Source of the DNA: Helicobacter monodelphidis
GTDB lineage: Bacteria; Campylobacterota; Campylobacteria; Campylobacterales; Helicobacteraceae
NCBI RefSeq assembly: GCF_003288845.1
Contig: NZ_NHYN01000015.1
Location: 1 to 42,957 of the forward strand
Direction of reading: 5' to 3'
Length of the DNA stretch: 42,957 bases
Positions 9,505 to 18,447 of this stretch are shown here, in pieces. The position numbers and the translations under genes are program-made. The notes below the pieces were generated by a model. The model made no database searches, had not been told where the DNA came from, and saw nothing but the letters and a program-made list of their open reading frames with translations. Each line of letters opens with the position of its first letter. Within the stretch, counting starts at the first letter, position 1.

Positions 9505-10322
9505 TAGGGTATAGTTTAGCGATTTTTACGATTCTTATTTGGGGTAGCAATTTATATCTACAAAAGCCTTGTTAGCTAATTTTTATGTAGATGAAATTCT
9601 CTTCATACATTTTTAATTGCTATTATCTGCCTTTCTAGAATTTTACTCCTATTTGCATTTACTGGATTAAGCGGTAGTTATTTATAGAAAATATTGCCCT
9701 AAATTACAACCACTTCAAATGTAACATTGCTTGGTATATTCTATGCTAAAAGACTAAAAAATTCTTAAGATTCGTCTTTGCCTTCACTAGGGCAATGCTC
9801 GTCATTTTAATGAGAATTTCTCTTTTGGGGTTTATCTACTTGGGGATTTGCTTTGTATTCTTGCTAGTTTTGTTCTGGATTTAAGGGAAATCATCCCATT
9901 ACCATTACGCACATAATTTTTTCTGTATAGTATCGCATTCACATCATTGGTTATCCCATATAAAATCGGTTATCATTTAATTTTATAAATATTAAATGAT
10001 AAAAAATAATAACTAAGTTAAGCGAGGCTAAATTTGTCAAAAGGCGTTTCAATAAGAGAAAGACCGAAATGCTTTAGGGAATTATACCTAAAAATCAAAA
10101 CTCTAATAATAGAATTTGGATTAATGTTTCCAGTGCATAGAAAATCTTTTAAATCTCATTTTTCTAGGGATTTTTGCATCTGCATTATGTTGTTTGTCTT
10201 GGAATGCCTGCTTAAAAATATTGAGGATTTTAGGATAAGTGTGCTTATATCTTATTCCTATTGTTGGGATTTTTATGGCATACATTACATTTCAAGAACC
10301 TATTAATATCTATTTAGTTTGA
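9505..10322 (+). pseudogene. degenerate EamA/DMT-family transporter
   Basis: No frame stays open, but the three plus frames taken in turn give an EamA-type permease in order. Near the N-terminus is LAIFTILIWGSN (about 9514). ENIALNY followed in another frame by TTTSNVTLLGI matches the usual ALNYTSASNAAL region near 9690-9740. FGVYLLGDLLCILASF lies near 9820, then IFLGIFASALCCLSWNACLK (10156-10215) and YLIPIVGIFMAYITFQEP near 10250. At least six frameshifts or stops separate these parts. Family knowledge says these are drug or metabolite exporters; this copy is dead. A 90-residue open frame inside it (10034-10306) is an accident of the decay. Confidence 0.75.
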
Positions 10323-10397
10323 GGTAGAATTTTTATATTGATCAGATTATTTTTAAGCAAAAAATAAGATTAAAAAATAGTAATATTACAACATTGC

Positions 10398-10426
10398 TTG
10401 ACAAACTTGCCTATGAGGTTTAAAAT
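10398..10426 (+). promoter_or_regulatory. consensus-like promoter of the prepilin peptidase operon
   Basis: TTGACA (10398-10403), exactly 17 bases, then TAAAAT (10421-10426). The predicted start is near 10433, about 20 bases before the TTG start codon. This is unusually close to sigma-70 consensus for this type of genome. Confidence 0.7.
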
Positions 10427-10453
10427 TCTATATATCGACTAAAGGAAATTATC

Positions 10454-11170
10454 TTGTGGTTTGAATGGATATTAGTTATTATCTTTGGGCTTTGCTTTGG
10501 CTCTTTTGCAAATGTAATCATTACGCGCGTTCCACATCGCCAAAGCATTTTCTGTCCTCCTTCACACTGTGAAAAATGCCAAACATCTCTGCAACCTCAT
10601 CACCTTATCCCCCTTTTTTCTTATCTTTTACTTTTCGGACGTTGTGCATTTTGTCATCAACGTATTTCTTGGATTTACCCTTTTACAGAATGCTGTATTA
10701 TGATTTTAGCCTGTATTTCTTTTTATTTTTATAGTTTTTCAGTCAATACAATTTTAATTTTTTTATTTTTTACATCTTTCTTTATCGCCACCCTCATTGA
10801 CGCATTCCATCAAGAAGTTCATGCCGAAATTTTATTTTTTGTCTTATTGCTTTCATGTATTTTTTTATATTTCAATTCTGAATTCTTTTTAAATTCTCTA
10901 ATAGAACCTTTGGCTATTATTGGCTTTATTTGTTTACTTAGTATCTTTTTGCAAGCTATTTTGCATAAAAAAGTTATAGGTGAGGGGGATATTGTTGTCC
11001 TGGCCGCCACTGCTATACTTATTAATAATTTATATTTATTTAATCTAATTTTACTGTCTAGCTCTTGTTTGGCTCTTATTTGGTTACTCATAAAAAAACA
11101 GCAAAAAATTGCCCTGCTCCCCTTCTTGTTTTTTCCAACCTTTTATTTATTTTTTGGGCAATCTCAATGA
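10454..11170 (+). CDS. prepilin peptidase (A24 family, PilD/ComC type)
   Basis: Inner-membrane aspartic peptidase that cleaves, and often N-methylates, prepilin-like leader sequences. The N-terminus has FGSFANVIITRVP and a four-cysteine zinc-type segment (C34, C39-C42, C64-C67). The two catalytic aspartates are in ATLIDAFHQ (D116) and the GxGD motif GEGD before IVVLAA. There are about seven TM segments in 238 residues. The start is TTG at 10454 with AAAGGA upstream. It overlaps the next gene by ATGA. It probably matures pseudopilins of a DNA-uptake or type II-like system, but no such substrate is in the window. Confidence 0.88.
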   Translation: MWFEWILVIIFGLCFGSFANVIITRVPHRQSIFCPPSHCEKCQTSLQPHHLIPLFSYLLLFGRCAFCHQRISWIYPFTECCIMILACISFYFYSFSVNTILIFLFFTSFFIATLIDAFHQEVHAEILFFVLLLSCIFLYFNSEFFLNSLIEPLAIIGFICLLSIFLQAILHKKVIGEGDIVVLAATAILINNLYLFNLILLSSSCLALIWLLIKKQQKIALLPFLFFPTFYLFFGQSQ

Positions 11171-12231
11171 GAATCGTTAATAATTTTATTCTTATCAACT
11201 TAGCAAAAATTTTCTTTCCCATATTTTTTGTAATATTTTTTATCTCCTCTGTTATTTTATTTATTCGCGTTGCAAGCGTAACAGCTGTTATAAAAATGAG
11301 TTTTTTAGAATTTTTTGAACTTTATTTCTATACATTACCTGTTATGTTATTTTTCGCCCTACCTATCACATTCTTTGTTGCAGCAGTAATAACTCTTTCA
11401 CGTCTTTCTCAAGAATATGAATTGCCTGTACTATTTTCCTTAGGGCTTTCATCGCACTATCTTTTGCGATTTTTCTTTCCTTTATCTCTTATACTTTCTG
11501 CCACACTTTTTATCTTTTCCTTTATTCTTATTCCAGCTTCAAATCAATTTTACCAACAATTTTTGAATGAAAAAAGAAAAAATATTGATATTAACTTAAA
11601 GCCATCAGAATTTTCACAAAAACTAGGCTCTTGGCTCGTCTATATTAATTCTTTTGAAAATAATCGCTATGGAGAAGTGGTTTTATTTTCTAAACAAAGT
11701 TTGCAGGGAGAAGTTTTTATTGTCGCTGATAGTGCTGAACTCATCAATAACCATTCTATTTTTGAAATCAGTGTTTCTAATGGAAGTGCATATTTAGGTA
11801 AAGAAAAAATGATTGAACGAATTGATTATGAAAAACTCATTACGCGTTTAAATATCTCAACAAATTATCAACACAATAGCATTTGGGATTATTGGGCGAG
11901 TATGAATAATGCATATATTGAAAGAGATACACTTGAAAATGACCGCAAAGCCAGGGAAGGTGCAAAAGTTTTGCGTAATTTTGCAACATATATTCTTGTT
12001 TCTCTATTTCCAATATTATCCATTCCTCTCATCCCTTTATTTGGTGTAATGCACCCACGTTTTATGCATCCCTATACATACTTTTTTATTATTTTTTCAG
12101 TTGCTTTCTTTTATGGTTGTGTCCATATCGTTTCAACATATTTCCCTATACATGGAATTCTTCCAACAATTTTCTTATGGAGCATTGGAAGTTATTTATT
12201 ATTTCGCCAATTCATCGCAAGGTTTTTTTAA
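11167..12231 (+). CDS. LptF/LptG-family lipopolysaccharide export permease
   Basis: It has two groups of three TM segments (about residues 10-120 and 270-350) around a periplasmic beta-jellyroll-like domain, the YjgP/YjgQ layout. These permeases extract LPS from the inner membrane with the LptB ATPase. I place the start at the ATG at 11167, which overlaps the upstream TGA, giving 354 residues; the frame can be read from 11065 but that would lie inside the peptidase gene. Whether it is LptF or LptG cannot be settled here. It is followed directly by truA with no gap. Confidence 0.85.
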   Translation: MRIVNNFILINLAKIFFPIFFVIFFISSVILFIRVASVTAVIKMSFLEFFELYFYTLPVMLFFALPITFFVAAVITLSRLSQEYELPVLFSLGLSSHYLLRFFFPLSLILSATLFIFSFILIPASNQFYQQFLNEKRKNIDINLKPSEFSQKLGSWLVYINSFENNRYGEVVLFSKQSLQGEVFIVADSAELINNHSIFEISVSNGSAYLGKEKMIERIDYEKLITRLNISTNYQHNSIWDYWASMNNAYIERDTLENDRKAREGAKVLRNFATYILVSLFPILSIPLIPLFGVMHPRFMHPYTYFFIIFSVAFFYGCVHIVSTYFPIHGILPTIFLWSIGSYLLFRQFIARFF

Positions 12232-12966
12232 TTGGCAGAAGTTCGATTGAAAGCGATCATACAATATGACGGCAGTGCTTTTTATGGTTCACAATTTCAA
12301 AAGCATCATCAAAGCGTTTTAGGTAATCTCCAAAAAGCTTTTAAGAGTGCGGGGGTTTTTGGAAAAATTCAAGCCGCTAGCCGAACAGACAAAGGCGTAC
12401 ATGCACTAGGGAATGTTCTTAGTGTTACATCACCCTACATTCCATCTTGCCTTACCAGCTTAAAATCAGAATTAAATAAAAAAATTGCTCCTTTTATTTA
12501 TATTCAATCTCTAGATATTGTTGAGCCTAACTTTAACCCCCGTTTTAAAGTGAAAGAGCGATTTTATCGCTATATCATTAGCCCACCACCACTTTCGCCC
12601 TTTACATCTCGCTATACATTTTTCTACCACATCCAGTCTTTTCAGACAATGAAATTAGGCCTGAATCTCTTTAATGGGGAACACGATTTTTATTTATTTT
12701 CAAAATCTACGCCCTCTCTTTGCACAACAAGAAAACTTGAGACACAACTTTATACCCATAAAAATCACACAATTTTTTGTTTTAAATCTCAAGGTTTTTT
12801 GCATTCTCAAATTCGTTTCATTATGGGAGCATTGATTCTACTTGACCAAAACAAACTTACCCAAGAACATATTATAGAGCAACTCCAAACAAAACGTACA
12901 CATTCAAGATTCTTAGCTCCACCACAAGGTTTGTATCTCGCAAGGATTGTTTATGAAAAAAACTAG
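12232..12966 (+). CDS. truA: tRNA pseudouridine(38-40) synthase
   Basis: It converts uridines 38-40 in the anticodon arm of tRNA to pseudouridine. The N-terminus carries QYDGSAFYGSQFQ and the catalytic motif SRTDKGVHALGN with D53. Length 244 fits. The start is TTG at 12232, directly after the TAA of the LptF/G gene, so translation is probably coupled. It is the last gene of the operon. Confidence 0.95.
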   Translation: MAEVRLKAIIQYDGSAFYGSQFQKHHQSVLGNLQKAFKSAGVFGKIQAASRTDKGVHALGNVLSVTSPYIPSCLTSLKSELNKKIAPFIYIQSLDIVEPNFNPRFKVKERFYRYIISPPPLSPFTSRYTFFYHIQSFQTMKLGLNLFNGEHDFYLFSKSTPSLCTTRKLETQLYTHKNHTIFCFKSQGFLHSQIRFIMGALILLDQNKLTQEHIIEQLQTKRTHSRFLAPPQGLYLARIVYEKN

Positions 12967-12974
12967 GGTATTGA

Positions 12975-13221
12975 TTTCCATCACAAGAGCTATATTTCAT
13001 AGCGATGATTTTTATCAATCATCCATTTTGTGATTTATTCTTACAAAACAAGAATCACAACCTCACAAGCAACAATCACCAAACAAACAGGAAGAGCAAC
13101 CCCACCCATAAATATTACCCATACCCAAAAACCCCTTACAGGCAAAAGTTGACTATTGTCTTAACAAAAAGCCAACATTTACTTCCTGTGTAAAAGCACA
13201 TTTCTGGCATCTAATCTTCAT
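12975..13221 (-). pseudogene. remnant of a small CxxC two-TM protein
   Basis: Minus strand. A good ribosome site (AGGGAG) precedes ATG 13221 and an opening MKIRCQKCAFTQEVNVGFF. A frameshift follows, then RGFWVWVIFMGGVALP and VCLVIVACEVVIL in the next frame, then stops, then ITKWMIDKNH. From memory, small proteins with an N-terminal CxxC, a glycine-rich double membrane segment and a C-terminal CxxC occur in related genomes; here the second CxxC is gone. This explains most of the truA-glnA gap. A 62-residue plus-strand frame at 13005 is only a shadow of it. Confidence 0.5.
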
Positions 13222-13386
13222 CAATCTCCCTTTTGGGTTTAAATGTAGGAATATCAAGCACTAGAAGGTTTAGTCCCTTTCTAGAATAACTAATTCCACA
13301 CACCAAATCAAGTCTTATTACCCCTAATAAACTCTATCTTCACTTGTGCACTGACTATCTATTTCTCACTTGTTACTTTCTTAGAG

Positions 13387-14841
13387 CTAACAACTATAAG
13401 TTGTGATGAATTCAAAAGGGTGTGGTCGTGCTTCCCACGGCCAAATTTCTGTCTCAAATTTAAATGCCTTATAAGTCTGAATAAATTCTTCCGAAAAAAC
13501 GCCACCTTGCTTAAGATATTCTTTATCTAGCAACATTTCCTCAATAGCCGATCTAAGCGTATGTGGAAGTTGCTTAATACCTTTTTCTCGAATTTCATCA
13601 AGTGTTAATTCGAATAAATTAATATTCATAGGTGCACCTGGGTCAATCTTATTCTTAATGCCATCAAGCCCTGCCATCAAAAGGCTGGAAAATGCTAAAT
13701 AAGGGTTAGCAGAACTATCAGGAAAACGAAACTCCATTCGTTTTGCTTTCTCGCCACTGTTGTACGGAATACGAATACTTGCACTGCGATTTTGAGCAGA
13801 ATAACTTAAAATACTCGGTGCTTCGAATCCGGGAATTAGCCTTTTGTAAGAATTTGTAGAAGCATTTGTAAATGCAGCAACACTTCTTGCATGCTTTAAT
13901 ACACCACCCAAATAATGCAAAGCCATCGAACTCAAACCCTCATATTCATCACCTGCAAAAAGATTTCTACCTCCTTTCCAAATACTAGTGTGCACATGCA
14001 TTCCGTTTCCATTATCTCCATAAAGAGGCTTGGGCATAAAAGTCGCAGTCTTACCATTCAAGTGTGCAACCATTTTCACAACATACTTTAGTTTCTGAAC
14101 ATTATCTGCTGCTTCTAACATATCTCCAAACTTTACACCAATTTCACCCTGCCCTTGTGCAACCTCATGATGAACAATAAAAGTTTCCAAACCAACTTGC
14201 TCTAAAACTTGCACCATCTCCGCACGAATATCCATCAGAGAATCGACAGGCGGAACAGGAAAATAACCACCCTTTGTACCTGGACGATGCCCAATATTTG
14301 AGCCTTTGCCCAACATATCCACCTCATAAGATGTGGAACGATTCCATTCTCCTTCCTCTGTGTCAACCTCATAATATTGGCAGTTAATCTCATCTTTCAT
14401 CTTAATGGAGTCAAAAATAAAAAACTCATTTTCAGGACCAAAATAAGCAACATCACCGATTCCACTTTCTTGAATATATTTCATCGCACGTTTTACAATA
14501 CTACGCGGACACTTCTCATAAGGCTCATCTTTATAAATATCCCAAATATCACAAAAAACAACAGCGGTTGTATCAGCAGTAAATGGATCAATAAAATAAC
14601 GCACTGGGTCTGGGATAAGGATCATATCTGACTTATCGACAGGTTGCCAAAAAGGAAAAGAGCTACCATCAAAAGCAATCCCTTCAAAACTACCCTCATC
14701 AATCGCCGAAAAACTAAAAGAAACATGATGCCAAATTCCTTTAATATCTGTAAAACGAAAATCTACAAATCTAACCTCATGCTCCTTGCAAAAAGCAAAA
14801 AATTCCGCCACTGCCTTCTTATCAATTTCATGTTTTTTCAT
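13387..14841 (-). CDS. glnA: glutamine synthetase, class I
   Basis: It makes glutamine from glutamate, ammonia and ATP, the main ammonia-assimilation step. Standard motifs are seen: [50 protein letters not shown] and [17 protein letters not shown]. At the site where enterobacterial enzymes carry the adenylylated Tyr, this protein has Phe410 (INLFELT), so it should not be controlled by adenylylation; H. pylori GlnA is reported to share this feature. Start ATG 14841 with AAGGA upstream and promoter TTACAT-N17-TACAAT. It is convergent with truA and divergent from tRNA-Leu. Confidence 0.97.
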   Translation of the reverse strand: MKKHEIDKKAVAEFFAFCKEHEVRFVDFRFTDIKGIWHHVSFSFSAIDEGSFEGIAFDGSSFPFWQPVDKSDMILIPDPVRYFIDPFTADTTAVVFCDIWDIYKDEPYEKCPRSIVKRAMKYIQESGIGDVAYFGPENEFFIFDSIKMKDEINCQYYEVDTEEGEWNRSTSYEVDMLGKGSNIGHRPGTKGGYFPVPPVDSLMDIRAEMVQVLEQVGLETFIVHHEVAQGQGEIGVKFGDMLEAADNVQKLKYVVKMVAHLNGKTATFMPKPLYGDNGNGMHVHTSIWKGGRNLFAGDEYEGLSSMALHYLGGVLKHARSVAAFTNASTNSYKRLIPGFEAPSILSYSAQNRSASIRIPYNSGEKAKRMEFRFPDSSANPYLAFSSLLMAGLDGIKNKIDPGAPMNINLFELTLDEIREKGIKQLPHTLRSAIEEMLLDKEYLKQGGVFSEEFIQTYKAFKFETEIWPWEARPHPFEFITTYSC

Positions 14842-14880
14842 TAAAATAATCCTTGTTCTAATGTTAGATTCTATGGGTTT

Positions 14881-14909
14881 ATTGTATCACAAAACATGCA
14901 ACAATGTAA
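14881..14909 (-). promoter_or_regulatory. promoter of glnA
   Basis: Minus strand: TTACAT (14904-14909), 17 bases, TACAAT (14881-14886) with the extended TGA just before the hexamer. No NtrC or sigma-54 type site was noticed. Confidence 0.6.
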
Positions 14910-14947
14910 AACTTTATGCTCTTCAGAATAAAATAAGAATTATTGAG

Positions 14948-14953
14948 TATAAT
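14948..14953 (+). promoter_or_regulatory. -10 element of tRNA-Leu(UAG)
   Basis: TATAAT 29 bases before the tRNA 5' end; the upstream -35 region is weak. Confidence 0.5.
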
Positions 14954-14982
14954 TCTCTCCGTCTTAATTTCTGACTATTTAC

Positions 14983-15067
14983 GCGGAAGTGGCGAAACTG
15001 GCAGACGCACTAGACTTAGGATCTAGCGCCGCAAGGCATGGAGGTTCAAGTCCTCTCTTCCGCACCA
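14983..15067 (+). tRNA. tRNA-Leu (UAG)
   Basis: Plus-strand cloverleaf with acceptor GCGGAAG/CTTCCGC, anticodon TAG, long variable arm, T-loop TTCAAGT and encoded CCA (15065-15067). The yaaA stop codon on the other strand begins at the very next base. Confidence 0.94.
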
Positions 15068-15829
15068 TCACTCTTGTTCTATCTCGTAGTCAATCAAAAT
15101 GACTCCCTCTTTTTCATTGACACCCTTTTGACGCACACCCGGTATCTCAAATGAAAGCAAATCCCACCCTTTTGCACTTGTTACTAAAAATTTTCTCGCA
15201 ACAAGGTGCAAAAAATAACCTCGGTAAGCTTTTGCATAATGGCTCAGTTTTTTTCCATTCTTATAAAAAACAGGGCAATAAATCTTACCTTTAGGTTGAT
15301 AAAGTTTTTTATAAAAATCAGCTCTTAAATCCAAAATATCCTCTTTTTCGCACCAATTATCCAATTCTTCCGCAAACTGTGCATAATATTCCTTAAGATT
15401 TCCAATAAATTTCCCTTGTTGAAGGCGATAATAAGGAATAAAATCCCCACCTTTTAGGGGACCAAAAAGGTTCGAAAAAATAACGACACGTTCAAGTAAT
15501 AGATTCTGAATATCTTTCATCTGATTTTCAAAATCCAAATATTCATATGCCACACCACTATAAAGCCGAATAGCCTCAATAACTGGTGAATCTAGTAAAT
15601 TTTGTGACAATTTTAAAACATCAAGGTCAATTTCTTTATAGCCAAATAATTCTAAAATTTCACTCTCTTGTGCTGTCTTCAGAAAATCCATGTATTGGCG
15701 AATGATTTGCTCACGCAACTCTTTATTACTCCCAAGAAAGGTAAAACTTTGAAAATCCAAACAACATTTTGTTTTTGTTTTATAATCTAAAAAAAACTTA
15801 CCCTCACTTGGGCTAAAAAGTACAATCAT
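15068..15829 (-). CDS. yaaA: peroxide stress protein YaaA (UPF0246/DUF328)
   Basis: Opens with MIVLFSPSEGK, the family's signature start, and has SGVAYEYLDF and later LSHYAKAYRGYFLHLVA and KGWDLLSFEI. In E. coli YaaA lowers free iron and limits damage under peroxide stress; the molecular activity is poorly known. Length 253 is normal. It overlaps the upstream two-TM gene by four bases and is the last gene of a minus-strand group of four, ending against the tRNA-Leu 3' end. Confidence 0.9.
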   Translation of the reverse strand: MIVLFSPSEGKFFLDYKTKTKCCLDFQSFTFLGSNKELREQIIRQYMDFLKTAQESEILELFGYKEIDLDVLKLSQNLLDSPVIEAIRLYSGVAYEYLDFENQMKDIQNLLLERVVIFSNLFGPLKGGDFIPYYRLQQGKFIGNLKEYYAQFAEELDNWCEKEDILDLRADFYKKLYQPKGKIYCPVFYKNGKKLSHYAKAYRGYFLHLVARKFLVTSAKGWDLLSFEIPGVRQKGVNEKEGVILIDYEIEQE

Positions 15830-16197
15830 TCTATTTCTCCTGTATTAGAGTATTGAAAATGAGGTACTTCAATAATTAAAGAAGATTTTGCAAAAAAATA
15901 AAAATAAATAAGATAAAAAATTGCACCAACGCCAAAGCAAGATAATCCCATTAAAAAATAACCAATATGGAATAATTTTTTAGTTATATAAAGCCTTTCA
16001 TCTTGTTTATCTAAAGAGTAGCCACTATGGTGTAAAAAATTCTCTAAATTTTTATAATATTCTCCTTCAGAGGAGCATTGTGCAAACACTGACAATTGAA
16101 GTTTTATTTGTTGCCTATTGCGTTCCCGCAAACGACGCTCATAAAAAATAGCATAAATTCCCAAAAAAAATGAGATAGGAATAATTATAAAAAACAT
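15826..16197 (-). CDS. small two-TM membrane protein, unknown function
   Basis: 123 residues with one hydrophobic segment at the N-terminus (FFIIIPISFFLGIYAIFY) and another near residues 73-98 (GYFLMGLSCFGVGAIFYLIY). Between them is a charged loop of about 50 residues. I do not recognise a family. It starts one base after the Fic gene stop and overlaps yaaA by four bases, so all three are translated from one message. Confidence 0.65.
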   Translation of the reverse strand: MFFIIIPISFFLGIYAIFYERRLRERNRQQIKLQLSVFAQCSSEGEYYKNLENFLHHSGYSLDKQDERLYITKKLFHIGYFLMGLSCFGVGAIFYLIYFYFFAKSSLIIEVPHFQYSNTGEIE

Positions 16198-17052
16198 TTA
16201 TCCCTCCTTTTTCAGTTGTTTCTTTAAAAGATTCTCCAATTTTTGGCAATCACCTTGATGTGCTGCCGAAAAAGCACTTGAAATTAATCTGGTCGATTCT
16301 GTGCTCCATTCAAGCCTATATCCACAGAATTCAACAAGCTCTGATAAAAAAATGCGAAAAACCCTACCGTTACCCTCCCTAAATGGATGTAGGGCATATA
16401 AATCTGCTGCAAAAAAAGTTATTTTTCGTATAAATTCTTCTTGGTTAGAATCCTTAAAAAAATCATCATTTTTTAATATTCCAAACAGAACAACTGCCTC
16501 CTTTGGCAACAAAGAACCCATACAAAAAACATCATCACCTTTTCCAAACTGCCCTAATAAATCCATCTCATAGCGATCTTTTCCAGCCCAATGATAAACA
16601 TCACGAAACAATGCAAAATGGATTTGTTTAAGGTATTGATAGCTAAAATCTGCCACCACAGGCTGCATCCTAAAAGCCAATTCCCGTTTCAATGTCAATG
16701 CTTTCTCTTTTTGCTGAAGTTCAATAAGGCTTGATACTTGAAATGTACAAGTTCGTAACAAATCTTGAGTAAAAGAATTATCTTTCGCACAAAACAAAGG
16801 TTGCAAAATTAAAAGATAATTCTGCAATTTTTGATTTTGCATAAAAGCCTCTAATCGCCTAGTAATAACAGCTTGAAGTACGCTCGGGGTACGCACAATA
16901 TCAACCATCTCACGAATATCTTGTGCACTCGCATAAAGTCCATCAATAGCGTGATTAACAATCACTAACCGCAAGAGATTAAATTCCTCTTGCAACAGAG
17001 TATATTCTTTTAGTAATGATAGACTCTCTTTTAGACTATAACAATCCTGCAT
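16198..17052 (-). CDS. Fic-domain protein (probable AMP-transferase)
   Basis: The Fic core motif HPFREGNGRVFR is complete at residues 222-233, including catalytic His222 and the phosphate-binding GNGR. FRDVYHWAGKDR (about 149-160) is the usual upstream helix. Known relatives attach AMP or other nucleotide parts to protein hydroxyls. The N-terminal 100 residues are an extra helical region. No small antitoxin gene is next to it. Near the C-terminus CQKLEN (269-274) resembles the inhibitory S/T-xxx-E-G/N motif with Cys in the first place, so self-inhibition of class III type is possible but not certain. It is in an operon with the YdcH-like protein, the two-TM protein and yaaA. Confidence 0.88.
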   Translation of the reverse strand: MQDCYSLKESLSLLKEYTLLQEEFNLLRLVIVNHAIDGLYASAQDIREMVDIVRTPSVLQAVITRRLEAFMQNQKLQNYLLILQPLFCAKDNSFTQDLLRTCTFQVSSLIELQQKEKALTLKRELAFRMQPVVADFSYQYLKQIHFALFRDVYHWAGKDRYEMDLLGQFGKGDDVFCMGSLLPKEAVVLFGILKNDDFFKDSNQEEFIRKITFFAADLYALHPFREGNGRVFRIFLSELVEFCGYRLEWSTESTRLISSAFSAAHQGDCQKLENLLKKQLKKEG

Positions 17053-17079
17053 TTATGCCCCAAACACAAATTAAATACG

Positions 17080-17313
17080 CTATTTTTTAGAATCTCTCTC
17101 CTTAATAAACTCGCGCACCATGGAATACGCTTCGTCTTTCAGTGCTAATTTTTTCTTTTTGAGGGTCTCTAAAGCATAGCTATCCATTGGGGTTCTCCCC
17201 TCTTCAGCATCCTTAATTTGCTGGTCTAAATCATTATGCTCATCAAAAATTTTCGCAAAATGCGCATCTTTTTGTTTTAGCTCACTAATTTCATCGCGAT
17301 ATTCATGCAACAT
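17080..17313 (-). CDS. YdcH-like DUF465 protein
   Basis: A 77-residue highly charged helical protein opening MLHEYRDEISELKQKDAHF, with a central FDEHNDLDQQIKDAEEG and an alanine/lysine-rich end; this matches small DUF465 proteins of unknown function. The longer frame back to 17406 is rejected because AAAGGAG sits just upstream of ATG 17313 and the extra 31 residues would overlap the promoter. A TATAAT (minus strand, 17344-17349) lies 31 bases upstream, making this the first gene of the four-gene group ending in yaaA. Confidence 0.85.
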   Translation of the reverse strand: MLHEYRDEISELKQKDAHFAKIFDEHNDLDQQIKDAEEGRTPMDSYALETLKKKKLALKDEAYSMVREFIKERDSKK

Positions 17314-17343
17314 TATTTCTCCTTTAATTGAATTCATGACCTC

Positions 17344-17349
17344 ATTATA
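17344..17349 (-). promoter_or_regulatory. -10 element of the DUF465-Fic-yaaA operon
   Basis: Minus-strand TATAAT, about 31 bases upstream of the DUF465 start. The -35 region is weak. Confidence 0.5.
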
Positions 17350-17444
17350 ACAAAAAAATATAAATCGTAGTTGATTTCCACAAATTGATAGAATAAACAA
17401 TGGCACTTGGGTATTTTTGAAACTTAATACAAAAATCTTATTAT

Positions 17445-18131
17445 TTATTTAAATTTTTTACTTTTAGAAATCTTATACAAACAGGACATTCTTTCTTCAA
17501 AATAAAATTTATTCAAACTTAAACATTCTTTCTTGTCCACTTTATAAAAAATATGATTTTTTAAATACCGTTTAATCAAATCACGCGAAACAGAACGTTC
17601 CCTTGCATATTTATCCAAAATATAAAAGGGAATCTTAATAGGTTTTTGAACAAACCGATTCGCCAACATTTCATATAAACTTGCTCTAGCATTGTAACAA
17701 AAGCGTCCAAAAACAAAGGGTAAACGATGACGTTTAAACCATTCCTCCCCCAAATCAATATGCTCCTTCCCTTGAGAATAATACTGCAAAGCACGATCAC
17801 CAATCAAAACGCGTCCCTTTACCCCTAAAACTTCTAGAAGTGCATTGGAAGTTGCGGATTGATAGTCTTTGCCTTCCTCATCAGGAATCGCAATCACACT
17901 CAAAACCGATCCTCTGGCGACAATCCCAGCCTTTGTAACCTTTTTTCCTTTACCTGCAATTGCAGAGATAAAAGAAGCCTCGATGCGTCGCCGCTTAAAT
18001 TCTTGATTCAAGCGGCTAGGATAACTTTTTCGACACTCCATAAACTTCTTTGAAGCATTCATTAAGGGCTGTTTTTTAATAAAAACATCGAAGGGCAAGA
18101 GATTGATATAATCAATTCTACCTATTTTCAT
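17445..18131 (-). CDS. mqnA: chorismate dehydratase, futalosine pathway of menaquinone synthesis
   Basis: MqnA removes water from chorismate to give 3-enolpyruvoylbenzoate, the first step of the futalosine menaquinone route used by Helicobacter and Campylobacter. The N-terminus MKIGRIDYINLLPFDVF is typical, followed by the periplasmic-binding-protein-like fold with FISAIAGKG and ATSNALLEVLG. The start at ATG 18131 has AAGGA at the right distance; a longer frame to 18194 lacks a site and adds residues absent from the family. Result: 228 residues. Confidence 0.9.
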   Translation of the reverse strand: MKIGRIDYINLLPFDVFIKKQPLMNASKKFMECRKSYPSRLNQEFKRRRIEASFISAIAGKGKKVTKAGIVARGSVLSVIAIPDEEGKDYQSATSNALLEVLGVKGRVLIGDRALQYYSQGKEHIDLGEEWFKRHRLPFVFGRFCYNARASLYEMLANRFVQKPIKIPFYILDKYARERSVSRDLIKRYLKNHIFYKVDKKECLSLNKFYFEERMSCLYKISKSKKFK

Positions 18132-18199
18132 ATCGATCCTTATAACCTCTGAAAATGTTACATATTCCTTTAAGTCCTCAATCTCAAACAACACTTAAG

Positions 18200-18439
18200 T
18201 TAGAAACTTCCACCAGCAACTTGCCTTTTATTTGGATTATCAGCAGCTCTTGCAATCAAACATTGCAATAAAGCCTCTGCATCATTGTTATCATCAACCT
18301 TACGACCAACCCATCTTTTAAGCTGTGCAATCGTTCTTTTTTCGGCTTTAGGTGCAGAATATTTCTCTTCTAACGCAGAACAATTTGCCATCAAAGAGAA
18401 AGGTACTACTAGAAAAAAAACTAAACATATTTTATTCAT
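18200..18439 (-). CDS. small secreted protein of unknown function
   Basis: 79 residues with a clear Sec signal peptide (MNKICLVFFLVVPFSLMA) and a mature part of about 60 residues with two Cys and a basic helix (TIAQLKRWVGRK). I do not recognise the family. It begins eight bases after the porin gene stop and probably shares its message, so it may be a periplasmic partner of the outer membrane. Confidence 0.7.
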   Translation of the reverse strand: MNKICLVFFLVVPFSLMANCSALEEKYSAPKAEKRTIAQLKRWVGRKVDDNNDAEALLQCLIARAADNPNKRQVAGGSF

Positions 18440-18447
18440 ACTTCCTC

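Noticed and set aside
10034-10306. 90-residue plus-strand open frame
   Set aside because: It lies in the wrong frame of the decayed EamA transporter and has no ribosome site.
13005-13193. 62-residue plus-strand open frame with many His, Asn and Pro residues
   Set aside because: Antisense of the dead CxxC membrane protein; the composition is that of a shadow frame.
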